38,476 nt of DNA from Fibrobacter sp. (GCA_017520105.1 JAFWRL010000293.1:1-38476); one strand, 5' to 3'. Counted from the first letter of the stretch, positions 27,201 to 36,095 are shown. The notes: generated from the letters alone by a model not told the origin. Made by a program: numbers and translations.

Positions 27201-30200
27201 ACCAAGCTATCGGGAATCACATAGCGCCACAAGCTATCGTTTTCTCGAGTCATCGTATATGATTTAAACGAGCCGTTCGACAACTTCACATTTCTGAAAT
27301 AGAGCTTTACATCTGTAACTCCAGTCTTGGAATACACATAGACATCAATCGTCAGGCTCTTATTTTGCGGCTGTTCAACCCCTACCAAATTCCAAGTCGA
27401 AGGAGTCAATTCAACAACAGGCGGCGGGTTGCCTTCATCCCAGTAAGCCGTATCGGAGGCAGTCTTGTCCAAGAACTTCGTTTTGACTTCTACCGTGTGC
27501 GTGTCGCCGTTCCAAACAGCATCCGGGCTCTGGTAGCAAAGAACATAACGCGACTGCACTACGCTACGGATATTCGTATATATTCCCGTCAGCTGCGAGG
27601 CGCTCGGCGCTTCCGTATAGGAACCGCCTGTCGCATCCGCCAATTCCTTCAAAGTGGTATTCGTTGTCGTTTCGACGGCAATCGTATGGACATTCGTACC
27701 CAAGCTCTTTGAAAGTTCCGCCACCTGAGCGGTAGTCACGTTCTCGGACAAGTTCAAGCCATCCGAGAAGACAATCACAGCCGTCGGGTTAGTCTCGCCG
27801 ACAACCTGTTCAACACCGACCTTCGCACCAGTATTGATATTCGTGGTACCGGTAGCACTAAGCCTATCCACAGCCGCTAAAAGAAGCGACTTGTCCGAAG
27901 TCATTGTTTGATGAACGGTTGTACTTGAACCACCATCAAAGCCGACAATCGCAGTCCTGTCATAAGGGCCCATTTCGTTGATAAACTGACGGATTGCTTT
28001 TTTCGCCTCCCCAATTCGGTCGTTGGTTAACATAGAGCTGCTTTCATCGACCACCAACGCAACAGATACGCCAGTGTAGCTTAGAACCGTCGTCGCTTGC
28101 GCAGACACAGAAGCACTGTCCTGGAACAGGACGAAATCCGATGAATCCAAGCCCACGATTGGCCTTCCGTTCTTTTGGTCAACAACAGATACTTGAGCAC
28201 AGATGCCGGGATGGTTGCTCAAGTCGAGATTTGTAATTTTCAGTTCGGGAACCGTAGTCGAATCAAAAACATAGTTGGCCCTGATATGGCTATAGTCCGA
28301 TTGCGGTTCAACCCTAATTTCAGGACTTGACGGTTTGTCAATCGTTGCTGTACCGGAAACTAGGCTCCACGAATCAAATATGAACCCGCCATAAGGTATG
28401 GCATACACAGCCGTATCGACCCCCGGAGCGACATAGACATAATCCGATGGGACGGCACGTCCTCGAGTCGATTCGACAAACAAGACTCTTGGAACGATTA
28501 GCTGTGTCGTGAAGTTCTTGTTGCGAGATTCAGTCTTTACAGAATCGGTGATAGAAATGTAATAGGTTTTACCAGGTTTTCCCTGAAGATGTATATAAGT
28601 AACACCACCATGGAGTTCATAACTACCTTCCTCAACAGAGAAACGAGAATCCGTCCCATAATACGAATATTTTCCCTGAACAGAATCCAGTTTCAACAAA
28701 TAATGATTAGTATCACTTGGAGTCCAGCTAAACAAGACCGTACCCTTTTCTTTTTCGGAAAAATGGTGCGTCTGGAAATTGTAGATATCTTCTTTACTGG
28801 TAAGCTCATAAATTTCACCACGTTTAAACCGGGCCTTTATCGTCACGGATTCCGTTGCAGAAACAACCGTTTTTATGGAATTCGGAGCATCAATAGTTCC
28901 TTTACCCGAATCAAACGTCCACTGGTCAAAACGGTACCCCGAATCAGCCTCGGCCGTAATAGGGTATGCCGCTCCGCTCCAGGCCGACGAATACCCCGAA
29001 TCAGGCAAAGCCTTACCATGACCATCCGTAGTCAACTTAATACCGATTTTAGACTGTGAATAGCTCACCCAGAAAGATTTCGTTGTGTCTATATAGCTAC
29101 TAGCCCTCACGATATAGAACACGGAATCCCCAGCAGAAAGAGTAAGCGGATCAAACCTAGACATTACACTAACAGTCCTTGTCACATAAGAACTAAATGC
29201 GCTTGTCGAATAGCGTTCAATAATCATCGGCATATCGACACTGGTGAAAACAAACGTATAGGAATCACTCGTCGGGGCGACAAAGGAGAACCTTACGCCA
29301 TAAGTGGGCGATATTGAATAATAATTGTCAACAGGCGAATATTTTGTGGCCACATCCGTAATTTTGTAAACGGTGCCTGCAATAAAATGAGCCTTAACTG
29401 TACAATCCCCATTAGGAATGACATAAGTGGAAGCCTTTGTCGAATCGATAATCTTGCAAGAGCCCGAAACTACACTCCACTTGTTGAACTTGCTGCCAAC
29501 AGTAGAAGTCGAAGCCCTTATAAGAACCGTATCTCCGGCGATGTAAGTGGAGTCGTAGTTACGGGAAGACGAACCCACATACGCATACCCAACACCTGAA
29601 GTATCTGCCCGCAATTTTACCGTTTTTACAGCCCTCACCCAAACAGAATCACCTAAATAAGACTGCGTAAACTGAACAAATTGGAAATACCGTTTTTGGT
29701 CCGCATTGGCAGATACAAAAACCCGGCATTCCCCCATAGAGCAATACGTGCGGCCATAAGAGAAGAACGAAGAATCAGTCGTGTAGTTGTATATATACGC
29801 CGAGTTTTTCGTTTTCATCTGTACAACGTAGAAATCGGCTGTCGTTGTTTTCAAATAAGTACGGATGCCATAGATATTGCTCCTCGATTGCGTGCTATTA
29901 TCCTTAAAAGTATAGCCCTTAAAATCTTCGGTCAATTCATAGAGCGGCAATGTCGATGTCACAGGCTTTATCAAAGCGTTTTCTTCAAGAATAAAGCTTG
30001 TCGAATAGAGAGAGGCATCAACAAACGAACCTTTTCCGGACACCACAGTCCAGTTTTTAAAATGAGCGCCGGAATCCAAGGTGGCCGTAACACTCAGGGT
30101 ATCGCCCACGGCAAGCGTATCAATCCTAGTCTGTCCATCTATTTTGACGGTTCCTGCCTGGAGCACCACCACAGAAACGGAGTCGTCCCAATAAATACTC

Positions 30201-31699
30201 GAATAGGGAATTACGCTTGTATAGGCCCTTTCTCCAGCCGAATTTGCAGCGATATTAAAGAAAGTTTTTGCCGAAGTGTTACCAACCGATCTACGGTTCG
30301 TCATAAACGTGGAATCAGCACCGTGATAACGGTACAATCCGTAAAGATTATACGGCTGGTAACGCAGCACATATACACCCGATGTCGGGGCTTCGTAACG
30401 GAACCTAATGCCACTACTGGGAGAAATTTCATAGAAATCGTTATTGGGCACATAAGTCTTCGGTTTATTAGAAATATCGATAAGCTTTGCCTCCCTACAA
30501 CCCAATCTAATCTTCGTATCCGATACAATCGTATCTCGGATGCTGAACGCAGAGGAATCGCTAAACTTATGCGAGCCGCTCACAAAAGTCCAGCCATCGG
30601 GACGGTATCCTTTTTGACCATAAGCTTCAACATAGGCAACCGCATTTTTTAGATAGACTTGCGAAGATACGCTTGTAGAGCACTTCGGAGAGGAGCTTTC
30701 AACAGTAAGCCTGAAGGTCGGAACCGTATCGTAGCTCATGCTGAAAGACATCAGAGAATCTCTCGTATTGCTGAATGTCACTAGATAAAAGACGGAATCC
30801 CCGGCCATAAGGGCAAGCGTATCCGAAAGAGAATCGTTTGTAGATCTGTAGAGATCGTAGTTAGAAAACGCCCCCGTCCGATAACGCCTAATGTAGCTGT
30901 ATTCCGTGCTGTCTTTTTTATATTTGATGACGTACCCACCGTCTTTAGGAGCCACGAACGCGAAGCGCACCCCATTAGACGGAGAACCAGAATAGTAATG
31001 CTCCAATGAATTGTACTTTTTCGCCTCTTTCGTGATCGGATAAATTTCGCCTTCCTCAAAAACAGCACGGACCTTGCAATCGCCTTGTATAACCACGGTT
31101 GTTTGCGCTGCTTTTTCATTCGTAATAGAACAATTTCCCGAAACCTTTTCCCAATTCTTAAAACGGGTATTCGTCCTAGTGTAAGCCTTTATCGGGACAG
31201 CGTCATTGGTCGTATAAGTTGAATCGTAATTGCGGGAATATGTACCAACATAGACATAGCCGGAGCCAAGCGTATCGGCATTGACTTTGTAAGTCGTGAC
31301 ATTTTCGGCTTTAATGTCAAAATAATAGGAGTTGTAGCTGGCCGAACTCATTGAAACCGTAAAGTAATAGGTTTCAGCGGCTATACAATAGAACCTATAA
31401 TCTAGAGTATAATATCCATACGTATAGTCAACATAACTATAAAAGGTATCGTCAGTTCCATAATAGTAAAGGTATCGATAAAACGAATCCGTTGAATATG
31501 AAGAGGATATCGAGCAGCGGCCTGTTTTTGTAGGCGTATAACTGAAACGAACAACTCCTGGACGGTCAGAATCATAGTAGTTGTCGTTTGCGCTATAAGT
31601 TTGAGCGGTTTCTGTTATCGGGAATACAGTTGAATGTTCAACTGCAGCATTGGCTAGAAATGTAAAAAAAAGAATAAACAACGTTGTCCAACGTAGCAT
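24209..31699 (-). CDS. Giant secreted vWA-domain repeat protein (2496 aa)
   Basis: A very large cell-surface or secreted protein, possibly an adhesin. ATG 31699 is chosen because AGAGG lies 5 nt upstream and a signal peptide follows (MLRWTTLFILFFTFLANAA). Residues about 25-1140 hold six diverged units of 170-200 aa. Each starts like YPITKEAKKYN, has a YGVRFSFVAP strand and ends in an InlB-like FKNWEKVSG...VRAVF stretch. A von Willebrand A domain follows (about 1205-1385) with an intact metal site: Asp1218 in VDESSSM, Thr in ATGTTN, and Asp in FSDG. Next come Ig-like domains, three 119-residue tandem repeats (about 1645-2002), a DTNKDGKADS Ca-loop-like module, and a FlgD-like C-terminus GTGVYIWRIDF...LVKTGVKRKK that resembles the tails of the GH9 enzymes. 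The N-terminal units are rich in Tyr, Ser and Thr. The ligand is unknown. It is divergent from the barrel gene upstream. Confidence 0.88.
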   Translation of the reverse strand: MLRWTTLFILFFTFLANAAVEHSTVFPITETAQTYSANDNYYDSDRPGVVRFSYTPTKTGRCSISSSYSTDSFYRYLYYYGTDDTFYSYVDYTYGYYTLDYRFYCIAAETYYFTVSMSSASYNSYYFDIKAENVTTYKVNADTLGSGYVYVGTYSRNYDSTYTTNDAVPIKAYTRTNTRFKNWEKVSGNCSITNEKAAQTTVVIQGDCKVRAVFEEGEIYPITKEAKKYNSLEHYYSGSPSNGVRFAFVAPKDGGYVIKYKKDSTEYSYIRRYRTGAFSNYDLYRSTNDSLSDTLALMAGDSVFYLVTFSNTRDSLMSFSMSYDTVPTFRLTVESSSPKCSTSVSSQVYLKNAVAYVEAYGQKGYRPDGWTFVSGSHKFSDSSAFSIRDTIVSDTKIRLGCREAKLIDISNKPKTYVPNNDFYEISPSSGIRFRYEAPTSGVYVLRYQPYNLYGLYRYHGADSTFMTNRRSVGNTSAKTFFNIAANSAGERAYTSVIPYSSIYWDDSVSVVVLQAGTVKIDGQTRIDTLAVGDTLSVTATLDSGAHFKNWTVVSGKGSFVDASLYSTSFILEENALIKPVTSTLPLYELTEDFKGYTFKDNSTQSRSNIYGIRTYLKTTTADFYVVQMKTKNSAYIYNYTTDSSFFSYGRTYCSMGECRVFVSANADQKRYFQFVQFTQSYLGDSVWVRAVKTVKLRADTSGVGYAYVGSSSRNYDSTYIAGDTVLIRASTSTVGSKFNKWSVVSGSCKIIDSTKASTYVIPNGDCTVKAHFIAGTVYKITDVATKYSPVDNYYSISPTYGVRFSFVAPTSDSYTFVFTSVDMPMIIERYSTSAFSSYVTRTVSVMSRFDPLTLSAGDSVFYIVRASSYIDTTKSFWVSYSQSKIGIKLTTDGHGKALPDSGYSSAWSGAAYPITAEADSGYRFDQWTFDSGKGTIDAPNSIKTVVSATESVTIKARFKRGEIYELTSKEDIYNFQTHHFSEKEKGTVLFSWTPSDTNHYLLKLDSVQGKYSYYGTDSRFSVEEGSYELHGGVTYIHLQGKPGKTYYISITDSVKTESRNKNFTTQLIVPRVLFVESTRGRAVPSDYVYVAPGVDTAVYAIPYGGFIFDSWSLVSGTATIDKPSSPEIRVEPQSDYSHIRANYVFDSTTVPELKITNLDLSNHPGICAQVSVVDQKNGRPIVGLDSSDFVLFQDSASVSAQATTVLSYTGVSVALVVDESSSMLTNDRIGEAKKAIRQFINEMGPYDRTAIVGFDGGSSTTVHQTMTSDKSLLLAAVDRLSATGTTNINTGAKVGVEQVVGETNPTAVIVFSDGLNLSENVTTAQVAELSKSLGTNVHTIAVETTTNTTLKELADATGGSYTEAPSASQLTGIYTNIRSVVQSRYVLCYQSPDAVWNGDTHTVEVKTKFLDKTASDTAYWDEGNPPPVVELTPSTWNLVGVEQPQNKSLTIDVYVYSKTGVTDVKLYFRNVKLSNGSFKSYTMTRENDSLWRYVIPDSLVQYPGIDFYVVATDSNSLTGKTPAVANPSKEPYTIPVKNDVPVVKMDSLACVDTVGGFGLLRFTITDDDKLDHAIFYYKDTTAVLFEELAMTEANGYWTASVPSSAFEREIVEFYVRAVDGVGASTRWLMKQNTRITACAPKIVADVPDIIKIVNVNSAEDRIVIETDKLNLTLVTEDFTDSVDTVQAKLSCLVSGDVERNINLVETRPGYFETPNPILKENGSAVKGDGVISCIGRDTLVAEYMDPLYGTYARDTVALKHAVDDIPDTIRIVNADSTQERISIETEKLNLTLVTEDFTNKVDTVQARLSCLISGDVERNINLVEKHSGYYETLKPILKNENPADRDDGKISCVGRDTLVAEYVDPLYGTYARDTVVLEHYVDDVPDTIRIVNADESVISIERETEKLNLTLVTEDFSKSTDTVKVKLSCLASGDVENNIKLVEKSSGFYETRKPISKNEYEAKIDDGKISCTGRDTLVAEYKDPLYGTYARDTVAIIRDSVEFGYKFLDKSGKNDLDSVETGDSTKFRIRVTSYSESIHVKDTLKVLLLTDKGDSLWVKAIETDVYSSTFEYTGTFHFAYDKSELESSRLDALFNLESTKNRVIITAKVKGDNLGKKRDSLVIFSDYIAADYAEIYDTNKDGKADSIRVHYIAKNKDGIEGIDTLYWNKAGGTWRSIAKKKFREVSKGSWFEANIKEPFDYGATAPDANEPYLRLTRPKGGFSQKVKIKDKIGAVPVKAVKRPGMISVEDYMECSNDVPPDTLEITMSEPVKNSGKEESGKKAAWRKLFTYSADCKDTNDYSLNITKMLKKDSAGLVWSFVLGDHNIMTDNCIRTNPKSSYIDAQKNSMGHGGVKIEGGNGNLYLYEVVATPAVSGIESKAEWIAPKKHEWSRVPDTLSVIRVASIMPYKAYVNIYDGYSNMVASFTREFGEKGEMKEEIRGNDENHAKVGFLHWNNRSDEGRKVGTGVYIWRIDFKFKDGHSESRLVKTGVKRKK
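25694..26765 (-). repeat. Three tandem 357-bp repeats inside the vWA protein gene
   Basis: Landmark GTATCACG falls at 25722, 26079 and 26436, an exact 357-bp (119-codon) period. Each unit encodes IRIVNxx, then LNLTLVTEDF, LSCLxSGDVExNI, and DPLYGTYARDTVA. Copies are highly similar but not identical, and the constant length argues for selection or homogenisation. This is a possible site of copy-number change. Confidence 0.9.
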
Positions 31700-31718
31700 A
31701 TTAACCTCTTCCAAGCAA

Positions 31719-31748
31719 ATTTTATCCAAAAATACAAAAATAAAACAA
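31719..31748 (-). promoter_or_regulatory. Candidate promoter of the vWA protein gene
   Basis: On the minus strand, TTGTTT (31743-31748) and TAAAAT (31719-31724) are 18 bp apart, about 20 nt before the start codon at 31699. The 111-bp spacer between the two divergent genes is very AT-rich, so other placements (such as TTGAAA with TATTTT) are possible. Confidence 0.35.
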
Positions 31749-31782
31749 CTTTTTTCAATTCCTTAACAAATTTTTTCTAATT

Positions 31783-31788
31783 TATACT
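31783..31788 (+). promoter_or_regulatory. Candidate -10 box (TATACT) of the barrel-protein gene
   Basis: TATACT lies 22 nt before ATG 31811 in the divergent spacer. No good -35 is seen at 17 bp (TTCCTT at 18 bp is weak). Confidence 0.3.
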
Positions 31789-31810
31789 GCATCATTGCAG
31801 AGACAAAATA

Positions 31811-32428
31811 ATGAAATTATTCATAAAGAAATATATACAAACTGTATTATTCACTCTTTGTATCGTCAGTACGGCCAACGCATTGGAATTTCGACCACTA
31901 GTCCAATATGAATTTTCCACAGATGTCACCGTCAAAAAAGATGTCGAAGACGTCAAGGAAGAAAGGGAATGGAACTCCGACTTTGTGATTGTTGGTGGAT
32001 TCGAAATGCTCTTTTTGGCAGAATTTGCGCCTATTCGCTATGCTTTCGGCCTCGGTTTCAAGAGCGCCCAGAAAGAAGATAGCCACGAAATCACGCCCGC
32101 GTTCTTGCCAGTTTGGGGTAGAATTTCCTTTGGAGCGTATCATAAAGAATGGCCTGTCATTCCATATGTAACAACAAGAGTGGGAACAATGGCTCCCCTG
32201 ACAAATGACGGAAGTTGGTGGGAACGTCCATTCCATTATTTTGCAAATGTCGGCGTCGGAATTCTTTTGCCATACCATTTCGGTCTCGAAGTGAACTACA
32301 ACTACTCCTCCGTGCGAAAATCGTTTAGCGACCGCGATACCATGTTCCGCGTTTCTGCAGGCCGCCTAGGGCTCCAGCTCTCGGTAGGTTTCGAACTAAC
32401 GCACGAAAGAAAAAACAAGGTTGAATAG
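31811..32428 (+). CDS. Predicted outer-membrane beta-barrel protein
   Basis: 205 aa, not assigned to a named family. A signal peptide (MKLFIKKYIQTVLFTLCIVSTANA) precedes alternating polar/aromatic strands typical of small barrels: FRPLVQYEFSTDVTV, RYAFGLGFKSA, FLPVWGRISFGAYH, YVTTRVGTMAP, FHYFANVGVGILLPYHFGLEVNYNYSS, and FRVSAGRLGLQLSVGFEL near the end. An acidic/basic loop (KKDVEDVKEEREWN) lies near residue 40. It is transcribed divergently from the vWA protein gene across a 111-bp spacer, and the GT-C gene starts 28 bp downstream. It may be an OmpW/OmpA-barrel-like structural or accessory protein. The barrel prediction rests on composition only. Confidence 0.7.
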   Translation: MKLFIKKYIQTVLFTLCIVSTANALEFRPLVQYEFSTDVTVKKDVEDVKEEREWNSDFVIVGGFEMLFLAEFAPIRYAFGLGFKSAQKEDSHEITPAFLPVWGRISFGAYHKEWPVIPYVTTRVGTMAPLTNDGSWWERPFHYFANVGVGILLPYHFGLEVNYNYSSVRKSFSDRDTMFRVSAGRLGLQLSVGFELTHERKNKVE

Positions 32429-32456
32429 ATAATTTCGCTTTATTTATATTTAACTC

Positions 32457-35012
32457 ATGAAATCTTTTATTAATCAACTACTCAAGAATATGGCCCACCC
32501 CGGAACAATCGTGGGCCTTGTTGTTTCAATCGCCATTCCCTTCCTGATATACCTTGCGCCAAACATAAAGCACAGGGATACCATCCAACAACTGGACCTG
32601 AACCTCCCCCTCCCACTTTTTGGGGTCCAGCTCATTGCAGGAATCATACTTTTCTGCCTTTTGAGCAAGGACTTCAGGGAATGGATTAAGGGTATCCTCC
32701 CCGAAAAATCCGTGAGCATCATGGTGCTCGTGTTTGCGGTCGCGGTATCTATCTTCGCAGGGACGCAAATCGAAGCCCGCCACCGCGTGCAGAGCGACGA
32801 GAGCGTGTTCATGTCCGTCGCCCAGAACATGTATTACAATCACGAATCGGGTACCTGTAACCAGGGCGAATTCGAAAATGGCGGACTCACTTGCAAATCG
32901 ACCTCCAACAGTTTCAAGACTAAAGGGCTATCGTTCCTCTACTATCTCGGCATGCCGCTGTTCGGCACGGACCTCCGCTGGATTTTCACAGCCGAGTTCG
33001 CGATGTTGCCACTCTCCTTCTTGCTCATGTTCCTTGCGATAGTCGCTTGGACCAGACAGCCGCTCCTGGCCTTTTTCGCGTCGCTCCTCATGGCTCTACA
33101 ACCGACAGTCCTGTTCCAGTTCCGCGCCATGTCCGTCGAGCCGCTCTACATTTTCCTCTCCGCGCTTTCGCTCCTTGTATTCAAGTGGGCCTACGACAAA
33201 AACACCGTCAAGCACTGGGCGCTTCTCGCCCTCATTCTCGCTTTCTTTGCGCAGACCCGTCAAGAAACCATCTTCTGCCTTTTTGCATTCATCCTATTCG
33301 CGCTCCCGAAACTTTTCGACCAAAAAAGCAGCAAGGCTCCCGTTTTCTTCGTCACGCTTTCGTTCTTCTCGGTTCCGGTGCTCCTCACCATCAGCTACTT
33401 CCAGGGATTCGGATTCCAGGGTGGCGAGTTCCAGGCGCACGGGCATTTCTTTGAAGACCTCGCCAAGAACTGGGAAGTGATGACCAAGCCACTCAAGAGC
33501 AACGGAGAACTCGAGAACCCGTTCCTCAGCTACTTTAACTACCTGTTCGCTCTCGGCGCTATTTACCTTGTATTCCGCGCCATCAACGATGCCCGGAAAA
33601 AAGATTTCTATTACCTCAAGATTCTCGCATTCCTGCTTTTGTACCATCTCCAGACATACGTGATTCTCGAAAACGTTTCTGGCGATTTCAGCATCGAAAT
33701 CAACCAGCGCTACAGCCTCGTGATGCTCCCGTCGATGGCCTTTGTCGCAGCCCTCCCCATCACGCACATGGTCCAGTATTTTGTGACCCCGACCGGGAGC
33801 ACGGAACAGAACAGCAAAAACGCCATTATTGCCATGCTGATTGTCGCGCTCGCCTTTACAGGCTGGACGTTCCATTACAAAAAAGACTTTAACAATAACA
33901 TCATGTACAACCGCAATCACTTGACCATCGAAGAACACGAAATTCTCGGATGGCTCAAGGAACAGCCGAAGGCGGACCGCTTCTTTATTTACGGTCGTCC
34001 ATGGCACTTCGTCGGTTACGGCATATCGTCTATCCATTACGACAACGCACGCCAGATGAGCGATTCCCAGATGAAAGACCTCATCGAAAAGTACAAGGGC
34101 GAAGTCTATTACATCCGTGGACTAGACTGCTGGGACAGCCAAACGTACCATAAGAAGGCTGTGGAACACCGCATTGCATCGACCTGCGACGTGTTCGAGC
34201 GCGAGATGGACATGACCGGCATCAAGAACATCTTGATTACAAACAACTACTGGGTTCAAATCGCAAAGTTCAACGGCCGCAAGAACTACAATCCCGAAAA
34301 AATTATTACGACAAGCAACTTGGAAATCATTCCCGCTGATTCGGCAGAAACCAAGGTCAACGCATTGAGAATAAAATATGACCTCAAGCAAAAAGGCAAG
34401 GCCACAGCCAATTGGGTTTTCGCACTCAGCCTAAATGACGAGCCGATTACCGTTACACCTTACCTTTCCAATTCGTACAGCAACGAAATCAACGTCGAAA
34501 AATTGCAACCTGGATTCAACCAAGTGCACTATGTCGTAAAAGACATGGCAACCAAGAGCAATGTTGCCGACATTTCAAAATTCTTCTTTCACGAAGTCAA
34601 CGGTGTTATCGCTCTCACCGACTTTCCCATCGAGAGCCACCAGCAAGAATGGGGCAAGATGCACAAGAACGAAAGCATTGATGGCAACAAGTTCAACGTG
34701 AACGGTCAACGCTATGCAAATGGTTTTGGCATTCACGCATCTTCCACGACGGTTTTCAACATCGACAAAAAATTCTCGAAAATCAAGTTCTACGCCGGAC
34801 TTGATGATGAATCACTGTGTAGCGAAGGCGTAGCCATCGAAATTCTCGGTGACGGGAAAACACTTACAAAGACCCCGTTCTTTAAGAATGGAGAACTCCA
34901 AAAAATTGAAGCGGACATTACCGGAGTACAGAAACTGACCATCAAGACAACACCCAAGGAAAGTATTAACTGCGCCCACATCGATATACTTAACCCGGTA
35001 TTAATGCCTTGA
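32457..35012 (+). CDS. GT39-like (GT-C) membrane glycosyltransferase with C-terminal NPCBM-like domain
   Basis: 851 aa. The first ~460 residues hold about a dozen hydrophobic segments. A catalytic-type acidic pair, Asp114-Glu115 (VQSDESVFMS), lies in the first long periplasmic loop, as in ArnT/PMT-type transferases that use polyprenyl-phosphate sugars. A soluble periplasmic region follows. From about residue 709 to the end there is an NPCBM-like beta-sandwich (VNGQRYANGFGIHASSTTVF, then FYAGLDDES and VAIEILGDGK), a module normally found on secreted glycosidases. The reaction is probably sugar transfer to a glycan, lipid or protein on the periplasmic side; substrate unknown. The start ATG 32457 has no clear ribosome site. 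A GtrB-type transferase begins 15 bp after the stop and probably makes its donor. Confidence 0.82.
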   Translation: MKSFINQLLKNMAHPGTIVGLVVSIAIPFLIYLAPNIKHRDTIQQLDLNLPLPLFGVQLIAGIILFCLLSKDFREWIKGILPEKSVSIMVLVFAVAVSIFAGTQIEARHRVQSDESVFMSVAQNMYYNHESGTCNQGEFENGGLTCKSTSNSFKTKGLSFLYYLGMPLFGTDLRWIFTAEFAMLPLSFLLMFLAIVAWTRQPLLAFFASLLMALQPTVLFQFRAMSVEPLYIFLSALSLLVFKWAYDKNTVKHWALLALILAFFAQTRQETIFCLFAFILFALPKLFDQKSSKAPVFFVTLSFFSVPVLLTISYFQGFGFQGGEFQAHGHFFEDLAKNWEVMTKPLKSNGELENPFLSYFNYLFALGAIYLVFRAINDARKKDFYYLKILAFLLLYHLQTYVILENVSGDFSIEINQRYSLVMLPSMAFVAALPITHMVQYFVTPTGSTEQNSKNAIIAMLIVALAFTGWTFHYKKDFNNNIMYNRNHLTIEEHEILGWLKEQPKADRFFIYGRPWHFVGYGISSIHYDNARQMSDSQMKDLIEKYKGEVYYIRGLDCWDSQTYHKKAVEHRIASTCDVFEREMDMTGIKNILITNNYWVQIAKFNGRKNYNPEKIITTSNLEIIPADSAETKVNALRIKYDLKQKGKATANWVFALSLNDEPITVTPYLSNSYSNEINVEKLQPGFNQVHYVVKDMATKSNVADISKFFFHEVNGVIALTDFPIESHQQEWGKMHKNESIDGNKFNVNGQRYANGFGIHASSTTVFNIDKKFSKIKFYAGLDDESLCSEGVAIEILGDGKTLTKTPFFKNGELQKIEADITGVQKLTIKTTPKESINCAHIDILNPVLMP

Positions 35013-35027
35013 TTAGAAGAGAGAAAC

Positions 35028-35939
35028 ATGCTTTTATCAGTAATCATTCCTGTTTTTAACGAAGAAGAAATTGTCGCGGAAACATTCCGCGTCCTAGAAG
35101 AAGAACTCAAGGACATTGAGCACGAACTCATTTTCGTAAACGACGGTTCCAAAGACCGCACTCGCGAAATCCTAGAAGAACTGCTCCCGACAACGCCGAA
35201 CAACAAGGTTATCAACTTCAGCCGTAACTTCGGGCACCAGGCGGCATTCAGCGCCGGTCTCGACCACGCTCAGGGCGATGCCGTCGTGATTATTGACGGA
35301 GATTTGCAAGATCCGCCAAGTCTCATCCCGGTAATGATGGAAAAATGGCGTGAAGGCTACCAAGTCGTCTATGCCCAGCGCAACAAGCGCAAAGGCGAAA
35401 CACTCTTCAAACGCTTTACGGCGTTCTGCTTCTACCGATTGATTGGCAGACTCACAAGTATCGACATTCCGCCTGACACCGGTGACTTTAGACTCATGGA
35501 CCGTTGCGTTGTCGATCAGCTCAAGAACCTGCCGGAACGCAGTCGTTTCTTGCGCGGGCTAGTGTGCTGGGTAGGCTTCAAGAAGATTGGCGTCAAGTAC
35601 GACCGCGCCGAACGCACCGCAGGCACGTCGAAATATCCGCTCAAGAAAATGATGCGACTTGCATTCGACGGTATCACTGGATTCAGTTCCGCTCCGCTCA
35701 AAATCAGTTTTTACCTGGGACTTATAGCAACGATTGTCGGTTTCGGCGTGTTCGTCTGGTCGATTCTCGAAAAGTTCCTCTCCCCTGCGACAACGGTTCC
35801 CGGCTGGGCATCGCTCATGACCGCCATCGTGTTCTTTGCCGGCGTGCAACTTCTGACTATCGGCATCCTCGGCGAATACATCGGCCGCATCTATGACGAA
35901 GTCAAGCAGCGCCCGCTGTACATCGAAGACAAGAAATAA
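35028..35939 (+). CDS. GtrB/DPM1-type family 2 glycosyltransferase (polyprenyl-phosphate sugar synthase)
   Basis: 303 aa. A GT-A domain (1-225) opens LSVIIPVFNEEEIV, with VNDGSKDRT, the metal-binding DGD (Asp90, Asp92) in IIDGDLQDPP, PPDTGDFRLMDR and RTAGTSKYPLKKM. Two C-terminal membrane helices follow (ISFYLGLIATIVGFGVFVWS and ASLMTAIVFFAGVQLLTIGI), then GEYIGRIYDEVKQRPLY, all typical of GtrB/ArnC-like enzymes. It transfers a sugar from a nucleotide donor to undecaprenyl phosphate at the cytoplasmic face. AAGAGAG precedes ATG 35028, and the gap from the GT-C gene is 15 bp, so the two are probably one operon in which this enzyme supplies donor lipid to the GT-C partner. The sugar cannot be read from the sequence. 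Confidence 0.92.
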   Translation: MLLSVIIPVFNEEEIVAETFRVLEEELKDIEHELIFVNDGSKDRTREILEELLPTTPNNKVINFSRNFGHQAAFSAGLDHAQGDAVVIIDGDLQDPPSLIPVMMEKWREGYQVVYAQRNKRKGETLFKRFTAFCFYRLIGRLTSIDIPPDTGDFRLMDRCVVDQLKNLPERSRFLRGLVCWVGFKKIGVKYDRAERTAGTSKYPLKKMMRLAFDGITGFSSAPLKISFYLGLIATIVGFGVFVWSILEKFLSPATTVPGWASLMTAIVFFAGVQLLTIGILGEYIGRIYDEVKQRPLYIEDKK

Positions 35940-35973
35940 TTCGGATTTCGAATTTCGGAATTAACGCATTTAG

Positions 35974-36060
35974 TATTGTCATTCCCGATTTAATCGGGAA
36001 TCTCCTTGCTAGGAATTTTTTAAGTTAAAGGAGGCGCCCGCATTTGCGGGCATGACAATA
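35974..36060. repeat. 87-bp inverted-repeat intergenic element with two inner hairpins
   Basis: Ends are perfect inverted repeats, TATTGTCAT (35974-35982) and ATGACAATA (36052-36060). Inside are two palindromes: ATTCCCGATT/AATCGGGAAT (35981-36001) and GCCCGCA/TGCGGGC (36036-36051). TCTCC (36001-36005) also faces GGAG (36030-36033), so the whole element can form a branched cruciform. It lies between the GT2 gene and gmk and may also end the upstream transcript. It looks like a REP/MITE-type non-coding element. Confidence 0.8.
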
Positions 36061-36095
36061 CAAAAGTGAATATAGAGTAATTACTGAACTTAACT

